Origin: Bacteroidota bacterium
Lineage (GTDB): Bacteria > Bacteroidota > Bacteroidia > AKYH767-A > OLB10
Direction: 5' to 3'
DNA length: 64,000 nucleotides
Assembly: GCA_016713525.1 (NCBI GenBank)
Contig: JADJOZ010000004.1
Coordinates: forward strand, 248,001 to 312,000
In this document: piece after piece, positions 36,301-46,456 of the stretch
Layout: every line of letters starts with the position of its first letter
How positions within the stretch are numbered: the first letter of the stretch is position 1
Notes under the pieces: model-generated
Database searches by the model: none
What the model was told of the DNA's origin: nothing
What the model saw: the letters and a program-made list of their open reading frames with translations, nothing else
Position numbers and translations under genes: made by a program

Positions 36301-36648
36301 ATGACATCGTTTGCAGACCTCACCTTTTTAAAATCGTTTACCGGCAGTGATACGGCCAAGATTACCAAATACGTAACGATGTTCCTTAATTCTACTCCTA
36401 AGTGTTTAGAAGATATTAAGTTATATCATTCAAAGCAGGATTGGAAGTCGTTAAAAACGGCAGCACACACTTTGAAATCGCAACTCAAGTACATGGGAGT
36501 AGCAAAAGCAGAAGAGCTGGCAACAACAATTGAGCGGAATGCAGGCGATCAGGTAGATCTGGAGCAATTGGGAGCTTTGATCCCTGATCTGGAATCGATT
36601 ACACTACAGGCTTGTGATGAACTGAAGGACGAACTGACCAAACTTTGA
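36301..36648 (+). CDS. Hpt phosphotransfer protein
   Basis: 115 aa, a single four-helix Hpt domain. The phospho-accepting His56 lies in AAHTLKSQLKYMG. It starts 38 bp after the kinase stop and 52 bp before the response regulator gene. It could carry phosphate between receiver domains, although the adjacent kinase has none, so the partner may be the neighbouring response regulator. Confidence 0.88.
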   Translation: MTSFADLTFLKSFTGSDTAKITKYVTMFLNSTPKCLEDIKLYHSKQDWKSLKTAAHTLKSQLKYMGVAKAEELATTIERNAGDQVDLEQLGALIPDLESITLQACDELKDELTKL

Positions 36649-36700
36649 AAAATCAAACTATTCAACTAATATTGCAACTTACAACAAACCCCTCCTTACC

Positions 36701-37221
36701 ATGGCAGAGTTAAGCAAAAAAATATTCATAGTTGATGATGATCCGGTTTTAGCAGAGATGCTTCGCGATCATTTGATCAAAATGACAAACTATGATGTTA
36801 CTTCCTTTTCTTCCGGTGAAGAGTGTCTGAAGCACCTCGATCAGTTTCCAGGGATTGTATTCCTCGATTTTTATCTCGATTCCATAAACAAAGATGCTAT
36901 GGATGGCTTGCAGGTTTTGCAGGAAATCAAAAAGCTTCTCCGGAGTCTGATGTGGTGATGTTATCTGGACAGGACAAAATTCAGGTTGCTGTTGATACCA
37001 TGAAATATGGTGCATTCGATTATATCGTTAAAGGCGAGAGTGCATTTTACAGAGCTGAAAAAGCAGTTTTTAATATTTACCGTTACAAGAAATTACAAGG
37101 CAATGCAACGCGATATAAAAACATGTCGCTTTGGCTTGCAATAGGAGTTGCGGCATTAATTATGCTCGTGATGTGGCTGCAGCTTACCGGAAAAATTTCG
37201 GATATGCCGGGCTGGAGTTAA
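36701..37221 (+). CDS. Response regulator with C-terminal membrane helix, one frameshift
   Basis: About 173 aa when repaired. A receiver domain with acidic Asp12/Asp13 (FIVDDDPV), phospho-accepting Asp56 (VFLDFYLDS) and lysine in DYIVKGES. The frame breaks at A 36929-36933; with six A it reads E-I-K-K-A-S-P-E-S-D and the halves join. There is no DNA-binding domain. Instead the end is one hydrophobic helix (LWLAIGVAALIMLVMWLQL), so it is probably membrane-tethered. Confidence 0.85.
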
Positions 37222-37815
37222 TCAGCCTTTTTGAAGTGACATGTAACGGGCAACATATTTCCCGATAATATCAAATTCTAAATTTACTACGGATCCAACC
37301 TTAAACCGGTTGAAATTCGTGTGCTCAAAAGTGTAAGGAATGATTGCTACGGAAAATGCATCCTCATGCGAATCGACCACCGTTAAGCTCACACCATTCA
37401 CACAAATGGATCCTTTGGCAACAGTAATGGCTGTCTCGGAAGGATCATACTGAAAACGGAACAACCAACTGCCATTCTGATTTTCGATAGCAGTACAAAC
37501 TGCAGTTTCATCAACATGTCCTTGCACCAGATGTCCGTCGACACGACCATTCATTTGCATGCTGCGTTCCAAATTCACCAGGTCTCCGGATTGAAGTAAT
37601 CCCAAATTGGTTTTCCGCAATGTTTCTGCAATTGCAGTTACCCGAAAAGTATTTCCATCTATGCCAACAACTGTTAAGCAAACACCATTATGTGCAACGC
37701 TTTGATCGATTTTTAATTCGGAAGTAAAATCACAGCTGATGGTGATGTGTAAATTATCCTGTTCCGGGTCGAGTGCAATCACTTTACCCATTCCTTCAAT
37801 TATACCGGTGAACAT
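37222..37815 (-). CDS. ribE: Riboflavin synthase alpha chain
   Basis: Converts two 6,7-dimethyl-8-ribityllumazine molecules to riboflavin and a pyrimidine. The 197 aa are two tandem lumazine-binding barrels: the first starts MFTGIIEGMGKV with VAHNGVCLTV, the second starts DGHLVQGHVDETA with GSICVNGVSLTVVD. It converges with the response regulator gene, whose stop is adjacent. No other riboflavin gene is next to it. Confidence 0.95.
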   Translation of the reverse strand: MFTGIIEGMGKVIALDPEQDNLHITISCDFTSELKIDQSVAHNGVCLTVVGIDGNTFRVTAIAETLRKTNLGLLQSGDLVNLERSMQMNGRVDGHLVQGHVDETAVCTAIENQNGSWLFRFQYDPSETAITVAKGSICVNGVSLTVVDSHEDAFSVAIIPYTFEHTNFNRFKVGSVVNLEFDIIGKYVARYMSLQKG

Positions 37816-37854
37816 AAAGTAAGTCTGCTAATTTTAAAACCTTAAACTATAAAT

Positions 37855-40479
37855 TTATTTCTGGAGACTTCCGGTATTTCTGATCAACTGAATTACTCCT
37901 TTAAGGGTGCGGGATTTTATTCCTGCAATCGATTTTTCATTCACTTTACAAATGTAATAGTAAACGCCATCAGGAAGATCTTCGCCTGTATTGTCGGTCT
38001 TACCATTCCATTCAATATCGGGATCTTCAGAAGAGAAAACCTGCAATCCCCAGCGACTAAAAATTTGAATCGTTACTGATTCCACATCCCGGTAAGGGAA
38101 CGGATGGAACAAATCATTCAGTCCGTTGCCATCAGGTGTAAACACATTCGGCAATTCATAGGCGGGACAAAAATCTACACATACCTGAGCGCCCGGAGCA
38201 CCTTCATTACCGGTGCTGTCGACTGCAGTAACATAATAACAACCTGCAATAGATTCCGTATCGGTATAATCGTATGAACCAATAGCAGGATCTTCAATCG
38301 TTGCAATTAAGGTGAACGATGCATCAGCTGCAGGTGCAAAATAGATGTTATATGACTTCACATCATCAGCACACGTAACATCCGGAATTGGCCAACTAAG
38401 TGTAATGGTATTTTCGATACAACTATATGCACTGGTATCGATTGAAATTGCACAAGGCGGAATATCATCTAACGGTGTGGCACATGCGATTTGAGAAAGG
38501 TTAATCAATGGATCAGCAAAACCGGGTGCTGCATACGAACCAACTCCCCGAATGTAATAACAGTAATTCGTTCCGTTCTCAAGTCCTGTATCGGTATAAG
38601 AAGTGGTAGAACTAACACCAATAGAATCGAAAGAAACACCATTGAAACGATATATCTCATAATAACTGTTGATCCAAGGCACACTGAGTTGCCATGATAA
38701 ATTCAGTTTGTTATCGGTTGGTGAAATTGAAAGGAAAGTAGAGCTGGCAGGTAGTGAAGTTCCAACAGATTGCAACACTCCGCTCACCGTTGAAAACAAT
38801 TCTATTTTATAAGTGTAAGAAACAGATTCTGTATTGATGCCATTATCAATGAAGGATGTGTCGTTCAAATTAAAAGTAGTGCCAACAACGGAAAATAAAG
38901 TTCCATTAATTCCGGAAGCTCTTAATATACGATATTCATGTGGTGGTGGATACTGAACAATACTATCGAGATCAGAAGGTCGACTCCATATAACATTGAT
39001 ACTTCCGGTAACAGGACTGGTAGCAACAACACTCACATTGGTAATTACAGGAAGATCTTTTTTCAGGGTTTGACAAACTTCTGAGGAGGCATAACTTTCG
39101 GCGCCATCATCGAAATAGGCAATTACCATGTAGCAATAATCCGTTCCCGGAGCTAATCCCGGACCACCATTATTATCGAGATAGGAAGTAGCTGTTAATC
39201 CAGTTGTAGATGCTACCAGTGAATAACCGGTATAGGCAGGCACTCCTGTTTCACATGGGCCCGGAATAAATCCATAGAATCCCTGACGGCGATAGATGCG
39301 GTAACCTATTGCTTCCTGACAAAGACTTTGATCCCAATTGAGCTGAATCGCATTTCCTGTAGGCGCGGTAGTTAGATTTTCGGGAGCAGGAGCAACAACG
39401 GTAACACGATATGTTTTCAGGTTTACCAGATTTACAAACGGGTCATTATCTTCTGCTTTAAACACTACCTGATAGGGTTGACGTCGCACATGTGCACATT
39501 CTGTTTGCCATTCGAAAGTTCCGGTAACCGTTCCTGTTCCGGAAAAAGGCTGATTGAACTGAGCAGGCGAAACTGTTAAATCGAAAACCGGTCCGGTAGC
39601 AGTAAGTACAACTACATTGGTGGTATTAGGATCGGTTGCTGTTACCGGCATTGAAATGAAAGTACCGGCAAGCACGCAGGTATCAGAAACACCGGAGAAG
39701 ACCGGAGGAACATTACTATTCGGATTATTGCAGAGAATATTAATTTGCATATCGCGTTCCACATAACCGATATTCACACCACGTCGCCATTCCCGAATCA
39801 GAAAGGCAACATTAAATTCACCGCAACCGGTTGGAGAATCCCAAACAAGATCACCTGTGATTGCATCGAGATTAAAACTGTTGCTTGCATTGGGATATGC
39901 ATAACCAGGAATGGGAAGTCCTTCAGCACCCTTACAAAAAATAAGGTGATACGATAAACTATCACCATCGGGATCATAAGCATTGGCATTATGAATGAAA
40001 GGCACACCTATTGCTCCATCATCGATTGGTGGCTGCAGTAAAACGGGAGAATTATTAAATCCTAGTGCAGCAGAAATAATCAACTGCGACTCCACATAAA
40101 AAGGTACGTTAATAGAATTCGGAATATTTACCACACCACCATTCCGGTTAGGATCTTCGAAGTACATAGTGAAAACGGAAGGTCCGGGATAAGTATGATA
40201 ACCGACATAAGTATTTTTACGAATATCACTTCCGGCACCACCGAGATTATCCGGGAAAGGTGCGCGGGGTAATGCGGAGGATGTTCCGTCGCCACAGAAA
40301 ATATCGAGTTCAGGACGATCGGCTGGAGAAGAAGTTTTAGTGTAAGTGGTAATCGTAGCCTTATAATAGAACTGCGTTAATTGCTCATAGGTGATTTCAC
40401 CTGCGCGGTTATGCGTTGCATAGGCTGGAACCAGAGAAACGAGGCAAAAAGCCAGCAGAATGTAAAAACTTCTCATCAT
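37855..40479 (-). CDS. Gliding-motility-type (T9SS type B) surface protein with fibronectin III-like domains
   Basis: 874 aa. Signal peptide (about 1-21), an N-terminal region with PKD/cadherin-like strands (about 165-360), three or more Fn3-like domains (about 365-770; each with an 'YCYYI' or 'YCYMV' strand), and the gliding-motility-associated C-terminal domain from about 790 (ELPNVFTPDGNGLNDLFHPF, IFSRWGLQVF, WNGKTDNTGEDLPDGVYYYI), which is the type B T9SS signal. Probably a surface or extracellular adhesin. An ATG also lies one codon downstream (MRSFYIL). Confidence 0.9.
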   Translation of the reverse strand: MMRSFYILLAFCLVSLVPAYATHNRAGEITYEQLTQFYYKATITTYTKTSSPADRPELDIFCGDGTSSALPRAPFPDNLGGAGSDIRKNTYVGYHTYPGPSVFTMYFEDPNRNGGVVNIPNSINVPFYVESQLIISAALGFNNSPVLLQPPIDDGAIGVPFIHNANAYDPDGDSLSYHLIFCKGAEGLPIPGYAYPNASNSFNLDAITGDLVWDSPTGCGEFNVAFLIREWRRGVNIGYVERDMQINILCNNPNSNVPPVFSGVSDTCVLAGTFISMPVTATDPNTTNVVVLTATGPVFDLTVSPAQFNQPFSGTGTVTGTFEWQTECAHVRRQPYQVVFKAEDNDPFVNLVNLKTYRVTVVAPAPENLTTAPTGNAIQLNWDQSLCQEAIGYRIYRRQGFYGFIPGPCETGVPAYTGYSLVASTTGLTATSYLDNNGGPGLAPGTDYCYMVIAYFDDGAESYASSEVCQTLKKDLPVITNVSVVATSPVTGSINVIWSRPSDLDSIVQYPPPHEYRILRASGINGTLFSVVGTTFNLNDTSFIDNGINTESVSYTYKIELFSTVSGVLQSVGTSLPASSTFLSISPTDNKLNLSWQLSVPWINSYYEIYRFNGVSFDSIGVSSTTSYTDTGLENGTNYCYYIRGVGSYAAPGFADPLINLSQIACATPLDDIPPCAISIDTSAYSCIENTITLSWPIPDVTCADDVKSYNIYFAPAADASFTLIATIEDPAIGSYDYTDTESIAGCYYVTAVDSTGNEGAPGAQVCVDFCPAYELPNVFTPDGNGLNDLFHPFPYRDVESVTIQIFSRWGLQVFSSEDPDIEWNGKTDNTGEDLPDGVYYYICKVNEKSIAGIKSRTLKGVIQLIRNTGSLQK

Positions 40480-40532
40480 AGGTGATTGATTACTGTAAAG
40501 ATAACTCTTCTAAACGGGAAATAGTATATTCC

Positions 40533-41657
40533 TTAATATTCTATCAATTGTTGTTCCACAGAAGCAGGAAGCTCCCGATATTCATATTGTTGCGTTCTCA
40601 AACGGGGTTCAAATCCGGCTTCTCGGATGGCATCCTGAATTCCCTGACTGGTGAACCGATGCGGTGCTCCGGCTGCGGAAACCACATTTTCTTCAATCAT
40701 AATCGAGCCAAAATCGTTGGCACCGGCATGTAGGCACACCTGGGCAACCGGTTTTCCTACCGTAAGCCACGAAGCCTGAATATTTTCAATGTTAGGAAGC
40801 ATGATTCTGCTGAGGGCAATCATGCGAATGTATTCATCGCCGGAGACATTGTTCCTGATCCCTTTAACTCTTTTCAGCATAGTTCCTTCATCCTGAAAAG
40901 GCCAGGGGATGAAAGCAATAAATCCTTTCGCATGTGCTGGTTTTTCAGACTGCACTTCACGCAGCCAAACCAGATGTTCAAAACGCTCTTCAATAGTCTC
41001 AATATGTCCGAACATCATAGTTGCTGAAGTGGTGATATTGAGCTGATGGGCGGCACGCATCACATCGAGCCATTCACGGCCCGAGCATTTCCCTTTCGAG
41101 ATCATTCTTCGCACGCGATCGTTCAGAATTTCAGCTCCTGCACCTGGAAGCGAATCGAGTCCTGACTCCCTTAGCGCCTGTAAAACAGCGGTATGCGTCA
41201 TTCCTTCGAGCTTTGAAATATGTGCGATTTCGGGAGGCCCCAGGGCATGCAGCTTCAATGTGGGGTACAAGGCTTTTAATTCCCGAAAGGTTTTGGTATA
41301 AAAATCGAGGCCTAATTCGGGATGGTGACCTCCTTGCAACAGCAGTTGATCGCCACCAAAACGGAACGTCTCTTCAATCTTGGTTTTGTACTGGTCAAGT
41401 GTGGTGATGTATGCCTCTTCGTGGCCGGGAATACGGTAAAAATTGCAGAATTTACAGTTTGCAATGCATACATTGGTGGTATTCACATTCCTGTCTATGA
41501 TCCAGGTTACCACCTTTTCAGGTTTCCTTTGCCACCTCATGGCATTACCTACATGCATCAATTCAGCAGTTCCGGCATGATCAAACAGAAATTTACCTTC
41601 TTCAGCAGATAAAAAAGCCCCTTCTAAAGCGCTATTCAATAAATCGGTAGTATTCAT
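40533..41657 (-). CDS. mqnC: Cyclic dehypoxanthinyl futalosine synthase MqnC
   Basis: A radical SAM enzyme of the futalosine route to menaquinone, forming cyclic DHFL. 374 aa. The 4Fe-4S motif is CIANCKFC (C-x3-C-x2-C) near residues 63-70 after RNVNTTN. LLQGGHHPELGLDFY, HALGPPEI, MMFGHIET and FIPWPFQ are characteristic of MqnC rather than of the related MqnE. No other menaquinone gene is next to it here. It shows that the organism makes menaquinone by the futalosine rather than the classical route. Confidence 0.92.
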   Translation of the reverse strand: MNTTDLLNSALEGAFLSAEEGKFLFDHAGTAELMHVGNAMRWQRKPEKVVTWIIDRNVNTTNVCIANCKFCNFYRIPGHEEAYITTLDQYKTKIEETFRFGGDQLLLQGGHHPELGLDFYTKTFRELKALYPTLKLHALGPPEIAHISKLEGMTHTAVLQALRESGLDSLPGAGAEILNDRVRRMISKGKCSGREWLDVMRAAHQLNITTSATMMFGHIETIEERFEHLVWLREVQSEKPAHAKGFIAFIPWPFQDEGTMLKRVKGIRNNVSGDEYIRMIALSRIMLPNIENIQASWLTVGKPVAQVCLHAGANDFGSIMIEENVVSAAGAPHRFTSQGIQDAIREAGFEPRLRTQQYEYRELPASVEQQLIEY

Positions 41658-41802
41658 GATTTCAGGTATTTTTTAGCTAATCCTGTCAATTCTAAACATT
41701 TGCAAGCTGCAATTGTTTCATTTCGCGGTTTATGGCAAAACACCGGTTTTGATATTATAGCCCGTTTAACTAATTTCAACCGCTCAAAATTATAACTATT
41801 TA

Positions 41803-43242
41803 ATGAACACTGCAATCCGTAAGGTAACCACATCCGGCAAAGCCGATCATTTAGCCATTTTAATAACCGATAATGCTAAATACGACAGTTCACTATTCTC
41901 GAAACAGGAACTGGAATTTATTAATGCTGAAATTAAGAAAAAAAATAAATTGATCACCATCAATCAGTATGGCAGGTTTATATTTTTACAACTAATTGAC
42001 ACAGACAAAGACAAAAAGTACAAAACGCTGGAGAAAATTCGTCGCGCCGGCGATTCTTTGTGTAGTTCAGCCAATAAAAATGGCATCAAAGAAATCACAA
42101 TTATTTCTGATGACAGCAAAGCAAATACACTGGCTTTTGCTGAAGGAATTTTATTAGGGAATTATCAGTTTCTGAAATACAAGTCGTCGCCTGAAACCAA
42201 TTCATTAGCTAAAGTAAATGTTCTTTCGAAAGATATTGATGCTGATTCTCTTAAAGATCTTACAACAGTTTGTGATGCAGTTTGCAAAGCACGTGACCTG
42301 GTGAATGAACCGGTGGCATCATTAAATGCTACGGGACTTGCCAAAGCATTTGCTGAAATGGGGAAAGATGCAGGCTTCAAAGTAACTATCTTCGATAAAG
42401 CGAAAATAAAAAATCTGAAAATGGGCGGCTTGCTCGCTGTGAATCTTGGAAGTATTGATCCTCCTACATTCACTATCATGGAGTACAAGCCTAAAAATGC
42501 AGTCAATAAAAAACCAATTGTTTTGGTAGGAAAAGGTGTTGTTTACGATACCGGTGGACTGAGTCTGAAACCTACTCCGCAATCAATGGATTACATGAAA
42601 TCGGATATGGCAGGAGCTGCAGCAGTGGGTGCAACCATGTATGCTGTTGCCAAACAAAAATTACCGGTGCATGTAATTGCATTGGTACCAGCAACCGATA
42701 ATCGGCCCGATGGAAATGCTTATACTCCTGGTGATGTAATTACCATGTACAGCGGTATGACCATTGAAGTTTTGAATACCGATGCAGAAGGCAGAATGAT
42801 TTTAGCAGATGCTTTGCATTATGCAAAACAATACAAGCCTGAACTGGTAATGGAATTCTCAACACTTACAGGTGCAGCTGCGAATGCTATCGGACATTAT
42901 GGTATTGTTTGCATGGGTGACTGCGATGAAAAAGTTAAGAATTCCCTGAATGAAAGTGCTAACAACGTATATGAGCGTCTCGTAGAATTCCCTTATTGGG
43001 AAGAGTACGATGAATTGCTTCGTTCCGATATTGCCGATATGAAAAATATTGGTGGCGCCATAGGTGGCGCTATCACAGCGGGACGTTTCTTATCGAAGTT
43101 CACCGACTATCCATATATGCATTTTGATATTGCCGGCCCTTCATTTGGGAAATCAAACGACAGCTATCGTGGCAAAAACGGTACCGGTGTAGGTGTACGA
43201 TTTTTATGCGATTTCCTGAAGAAAAAGGCATCAGCAAAATAA
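41803..43242 (+). CDS. pepA: Leucyl aminopeptidase, M17 family
   Basis: A two-metal cytosolic aminopeptidase, 479 aa. The N-terminal macro-like domain is about 1-155. The catalytic domain has KGVVYDTGGLSLKP (metal lysine and aspartate) and the signature NTDAEGRMILADAL, with the catalytic arginine. It removes N-terminal residues, preferring leucine. It stands alone ahead of pdxA. Confidence 0.94.
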   Translation: MNTAIRKVTTSGKADHLAILITDNAKYDSSLFSKQELEFINAEIKKKNKLITINQYGRFIFLQLIDTDKDKKYKTLEKIRRAGDSLCSSANKNGIKEITIISDDSKANTLAFAEGILLGNYQFLKYKSSPETNSLAKVNVLSKDIDADSLKDLTTVCDAVCKARDLVNEPVASLNATGLAKAFAEMGKDAGFKVTIFDKAKIKNLKMGGLLAVNLGSIDPPTFTIMEYKPKNAVNKKPIVLVGKGVVYDTGGLSLKPTPQSMDYMKSDMAGAAAVGATMYAVAKQKLPVHVIALVPATDNRPDGNAYTPGDVITMYSGMTIEVLNTDAEGRMILADALHYAKQYKPELVMEFSTLTGAAANAIGHYGIVCMGDCDEKVKNSLNESANNVYERLVEFPYWEEYDELLRSDIADMKNIGGAIGGAITAGRFLSKFTDYPYMHFDIAGPSFGKSNDSYRGKNGTGVGVRFLCDFLKKKASAK

Positions 43243-43285
43243 TGCGGTAAATCCGTTTACAGTGAATTAATTTTCTCAATCAGAT

Positions 43286-44356
43286 ATGAGTAATCTTTTA
43301 GAATCAGATATAAAAGTACGGGTAGGAATTACCATTGGTGATGTAAATGGTATTGGTCCGGAGGTAATCATCAAAACTTTTTCTGATAGCCGGATGCATC
43401 AGGTTTGTACCCCTGTAATTTATGGGTCATCGAAAGTGATTTCATTTTACAGGAAGACAATGAATAATATGGAATTCAATTTCACTTCCATTAAAAACTG
43501 TCTTGAATTAAATCATAAACGAACCAATCTGATTAATTGCTGGGATGAAGAAATAAAAATTGAACCAGGTGTTGCCAACAGTACCGGTGGTAAATATGCA
43601 TTTACATCGTTGCAAGCTGCAGTAAAAGATCTTACGGATGGAAATATTGATGTGCTGGTAACGGCTCCTATCGATAAAAAAACCATGCAACAAGATGGAT
43701 TTCGTTTTCCGGGTCATACTGAATATCTGGCACAACAATTTAACACACCCGATCATCTGATGATGCTGGTGAGTGATCGTTTACGAGTAGCAACGGTAAC
43801 GGGACATATTCCGGTTAAGCAAGTTGCACAGGAGTTGACCAAAGAAAAGATTCTTTCCCGTATTAAAGTCATGAACAATTCGATCAAGCGTGACTTTGGT
43901 ATTCGCAAACCGCGGATTGCTGTATTGGGATTGAATCCACATTCAGGCGACAACGGTTTAATAGGAACTGAGGAAACAGAAATTATTTCTCCAGCTATAA
44001 AAGCTGCATTTGATGCAGGCATTTTGGTGTATGGACCTTTTCCTGCGGATGGTTTTTTTGGAATGACCAAATTCAAAAGTTTTGATGGTGTTCTTGCCAT
44101 GTATCATGATCAGGGACTGGTTCCCTTTAAATCTATTTCGTTTGATGCAGGCGTAAACTTTACAGCCGGACTTCCGGTTGTGCGTACTTCTCCAGACCAT
44201 GGCACCGGTTACGATATTGCCGGAAAAGGAATTGCTTCAGAAGATTCATTCCGTTCAGCGATATATGCTGCATGCGATATTTTCCGGAATAGAATAGCCT
44301 TTGATGAAGCAGGAGCGAATCCGCTTAAGTTCTCGAAACTAGGCGGGGACCGGTAA
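43286..44356 (+). CDS. pdxA: 4-hydroxythreonine-4-phosphate dehydrogenase PdxA
   Basis: A step of pyridoxal phosphate synthesis: oxidises 4-phosphohydroxy-threonine, giving 3-amino-1-hydroxyacetone phosphate. 356 aa. The metal histidines are in GHTEYLA, MYHDQGLVPFK and the C-terminal RTSPDHGTGYDIAGKG. The start ITIGDVNGIGPEVI is typical. It follows pepA after 43 bp, possibly co-transcribed. Confidence 0.95.
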   Translation: MSNLLESDIKVRVGITIGDVNGIGPEVIIKTFSDSRMHQVCTPVIYGSSKVISFYRKTMNNMEFNFTSIKNCLELNHKRTNLINCWDEEIKIEPGVANSTGGKYAFTSLQAAVKDLTDGNIDVLVTAPIDKKTMQQDGFRFPGHTEYLAQQFNTPDHLMMLVSDRLRVATVTGHIPVKQVAQELTKEKILSRIKVMNNSIKRDFGIRKPRIAVLGLNPHSGDNGLIGTEETEIISPAIKAAFDAGILVYGPFPADGFFGMTKFKSFDGVLAMYHDQGLVPFKSISFDAGVNFTAGLPVVRTSPDHGTGYDIAGKGIASEDSFRSAIYAACDIFRNRIAFDEAGANPLKFSKLGGDR

Positions 44357-44487
44357 TTGTAGCAATATTACTACTCTCTTTTTTACATTGCTGGTTGGAA
44401 TTTTAAGAGAAATCACTTATTCTTGTATTTGATTTGCCATACTTTTTTGACACTACACATTTAACTTTGATTAAACTCAGATAATCA

Positions 44488-46431
44488 ATGACTTACAAAT
44501 CTATGATCTGGTGCTTTATAGCACTGTTGCCATTTATTGCTAATTCTCAAGTCCGTCCAAAAGCAACTCCGGAAGATGTTCAACTAGCAAAAGACTTGCT
44601 AAAAAAATATCCTACCGATGATGTTGCTTCGCTCAAAAAAACCACCTCATTCACATTTGCGTTGGAGAAAAATAAGAGTGGCGAATATGTTTCTGTTCGA
44701 CAGAAAGAAAAGGATGAGATCCTGCAAATTAAAGGTTCAGGATATGTTACTTACGGAAATTCCATTGGCTTTGACAGTACATCATCTGTTTCGGGAGTAA
44801 AGTTTTTCGCCCGCAAAGACCGGGAGTTAAAAACTTTTGGTTCTATAAAATCTGCTTCTTACGAAGAAAATGGGATTTTCCATTCCGATGCTAAGATTTT
44901 TCAGGTGGCATTTCCTATGGATGGTCCAGGTTGCTACACAGCATTTGAATTCGAGAAGAAGTACAATGAAATCAAATATTTCACTTCTTATTATTTTCAT
45001 GAATACTATCCTGTTGAACAGGTTACTGTATCTTATGAAATTCCTAAGTGGCTTGATATTGATTTAATTTTAAAGAATGGTGAAGGGTACGACATCAAAA
45101 GAACTGAAACCAAAAGTAAAGAAGGAAATACCATTGTAACTTTCAATGCATCTAAATTAAAAGCCAACAAACAGGAATCGAATGCACCCCGGAGCTTCCT
45201 ATTTTTTACCTCACATTTTCGTACACTTGAAAAGCTATACCGATAAAGCTGGGAAGAAACATGATTTGTTTCCAACCACAGCTAATTTGTATGCCTGGTA
45301 TCGTTCGCTTACCAAAGCAATTGATAATGATCCGTCGAAAATTCGCGCAACAACAGAAGGTCTGATTAAAGATAAAAAAGACCAACGAAGAAAAATTGAA
45401 TCCATTTTCTACTGGGTACAAGACAACGTTCGATACATAGCATTCGAAAACGGTATTGCCGGCTTCAAACCCGATGCTTGTCAACGCGTTTACTCAAAAA
45501 ATTCGGTGATTGTAAAGGAATGGCGAATCTGCTTAAAGAAATGCTGGTGATTGCAGGTTTTGATGCTCGTCTGACCTGGCTGGGCACCCGCAGTATTGCG
45601 TATGATTACACCATTCCATCGGTGGCAATCGACAACCACATGATTTGCACTTTGATGCTGGATGGCAAAAAATACTTCCTGGATCCTACTGAAAAGTTCA
45701 TCTCTTTCGGTGATGTTGCACATCGCATACAAAATCGTCCGGTTATGATTGAAGATGGTGATAATTTTCAGCTTGCCACTACCCCTGAATTTCCAAAAGA
45801 AAGAAACAAGCGCGAAACAACTATCAAATTCGAGATTAAAAATGATAAATTAGTTGGTAAAGCTCGCGAAAGTTATGATGGTGAAGGAAAGACTTATATT
45901 CTGCATGCTTACAGCATGATACGTTCCGACGTAAAAGAAGATGCCATCAAAAAACTGATTAATCGTGACAATAAAAATATTTCTGTTAGCAATATCAAGA
46001 CAACCGATTTTGAAGATCGCCGGGGAACCATTTCCTTTGATTATGATATTGCCGTCGATAACCAGTTAACCGATCTGGAAAAAGAGAAATACATCACTAT
46101 TGACTTCGATCAGGAATTTAAAAACTTCACCTTCGACAGCACCCGTACGAAAGATTATGAGTACGATCACAATTACTACAGCGTTAAAAAAATTGAACTT
46201 ACTATTCCTCCCGGATTTAAAGTATCGCATCTTCCTGAAGCAGTAGAAAAAGTCACACCTAACTATAGCTTTAAGCTTCAATACAAAGTTGAAGGCAATA
46301 AAGTGATATATTCCAAAGTACTTTCCATCGACAATGCCATCATTCCAACCACCGATTTCACGGAATGGAATGAAGCTATCAAAAAGGTCCGTAAAGCCTA
46401 TGGTGATCAATTAATCCTGACAAAAATCTAA
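44488..46431 (+). CDS. DUF3857/transglutaminase-like protein, two frameshifts
   Basis: About 647 aa when repaired. Signal peptide, DUF3857 domain (about 55-250), transglutaminase-like domain, and a C-terminal DUF2569/DUF3858-like beta region. The catalytic triad is Cys in FGDCKGMANLL, His in AIDNHMICTL and Asp in FLDPTEK. The frame breaks at C 45187-45190 (three expected, four found; N-A-P-G-A-S-Y) and A 45496-45501 (seven expected, six found; V-Y-S-K-K-F-G-D-C-K). Probably periplasmic. The next gene is a paralogue without the cysteine. Confidence 0.85.
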
Positions 46432-46456
46432 ACTCAACCCATTAAATTTTTAAACT

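Noticed and set aside
41658..41802. Riboswitch upstream of leucyl aminopeptidase
   Set aside because: No conserved core or stable fold could be supported in this short spacer.
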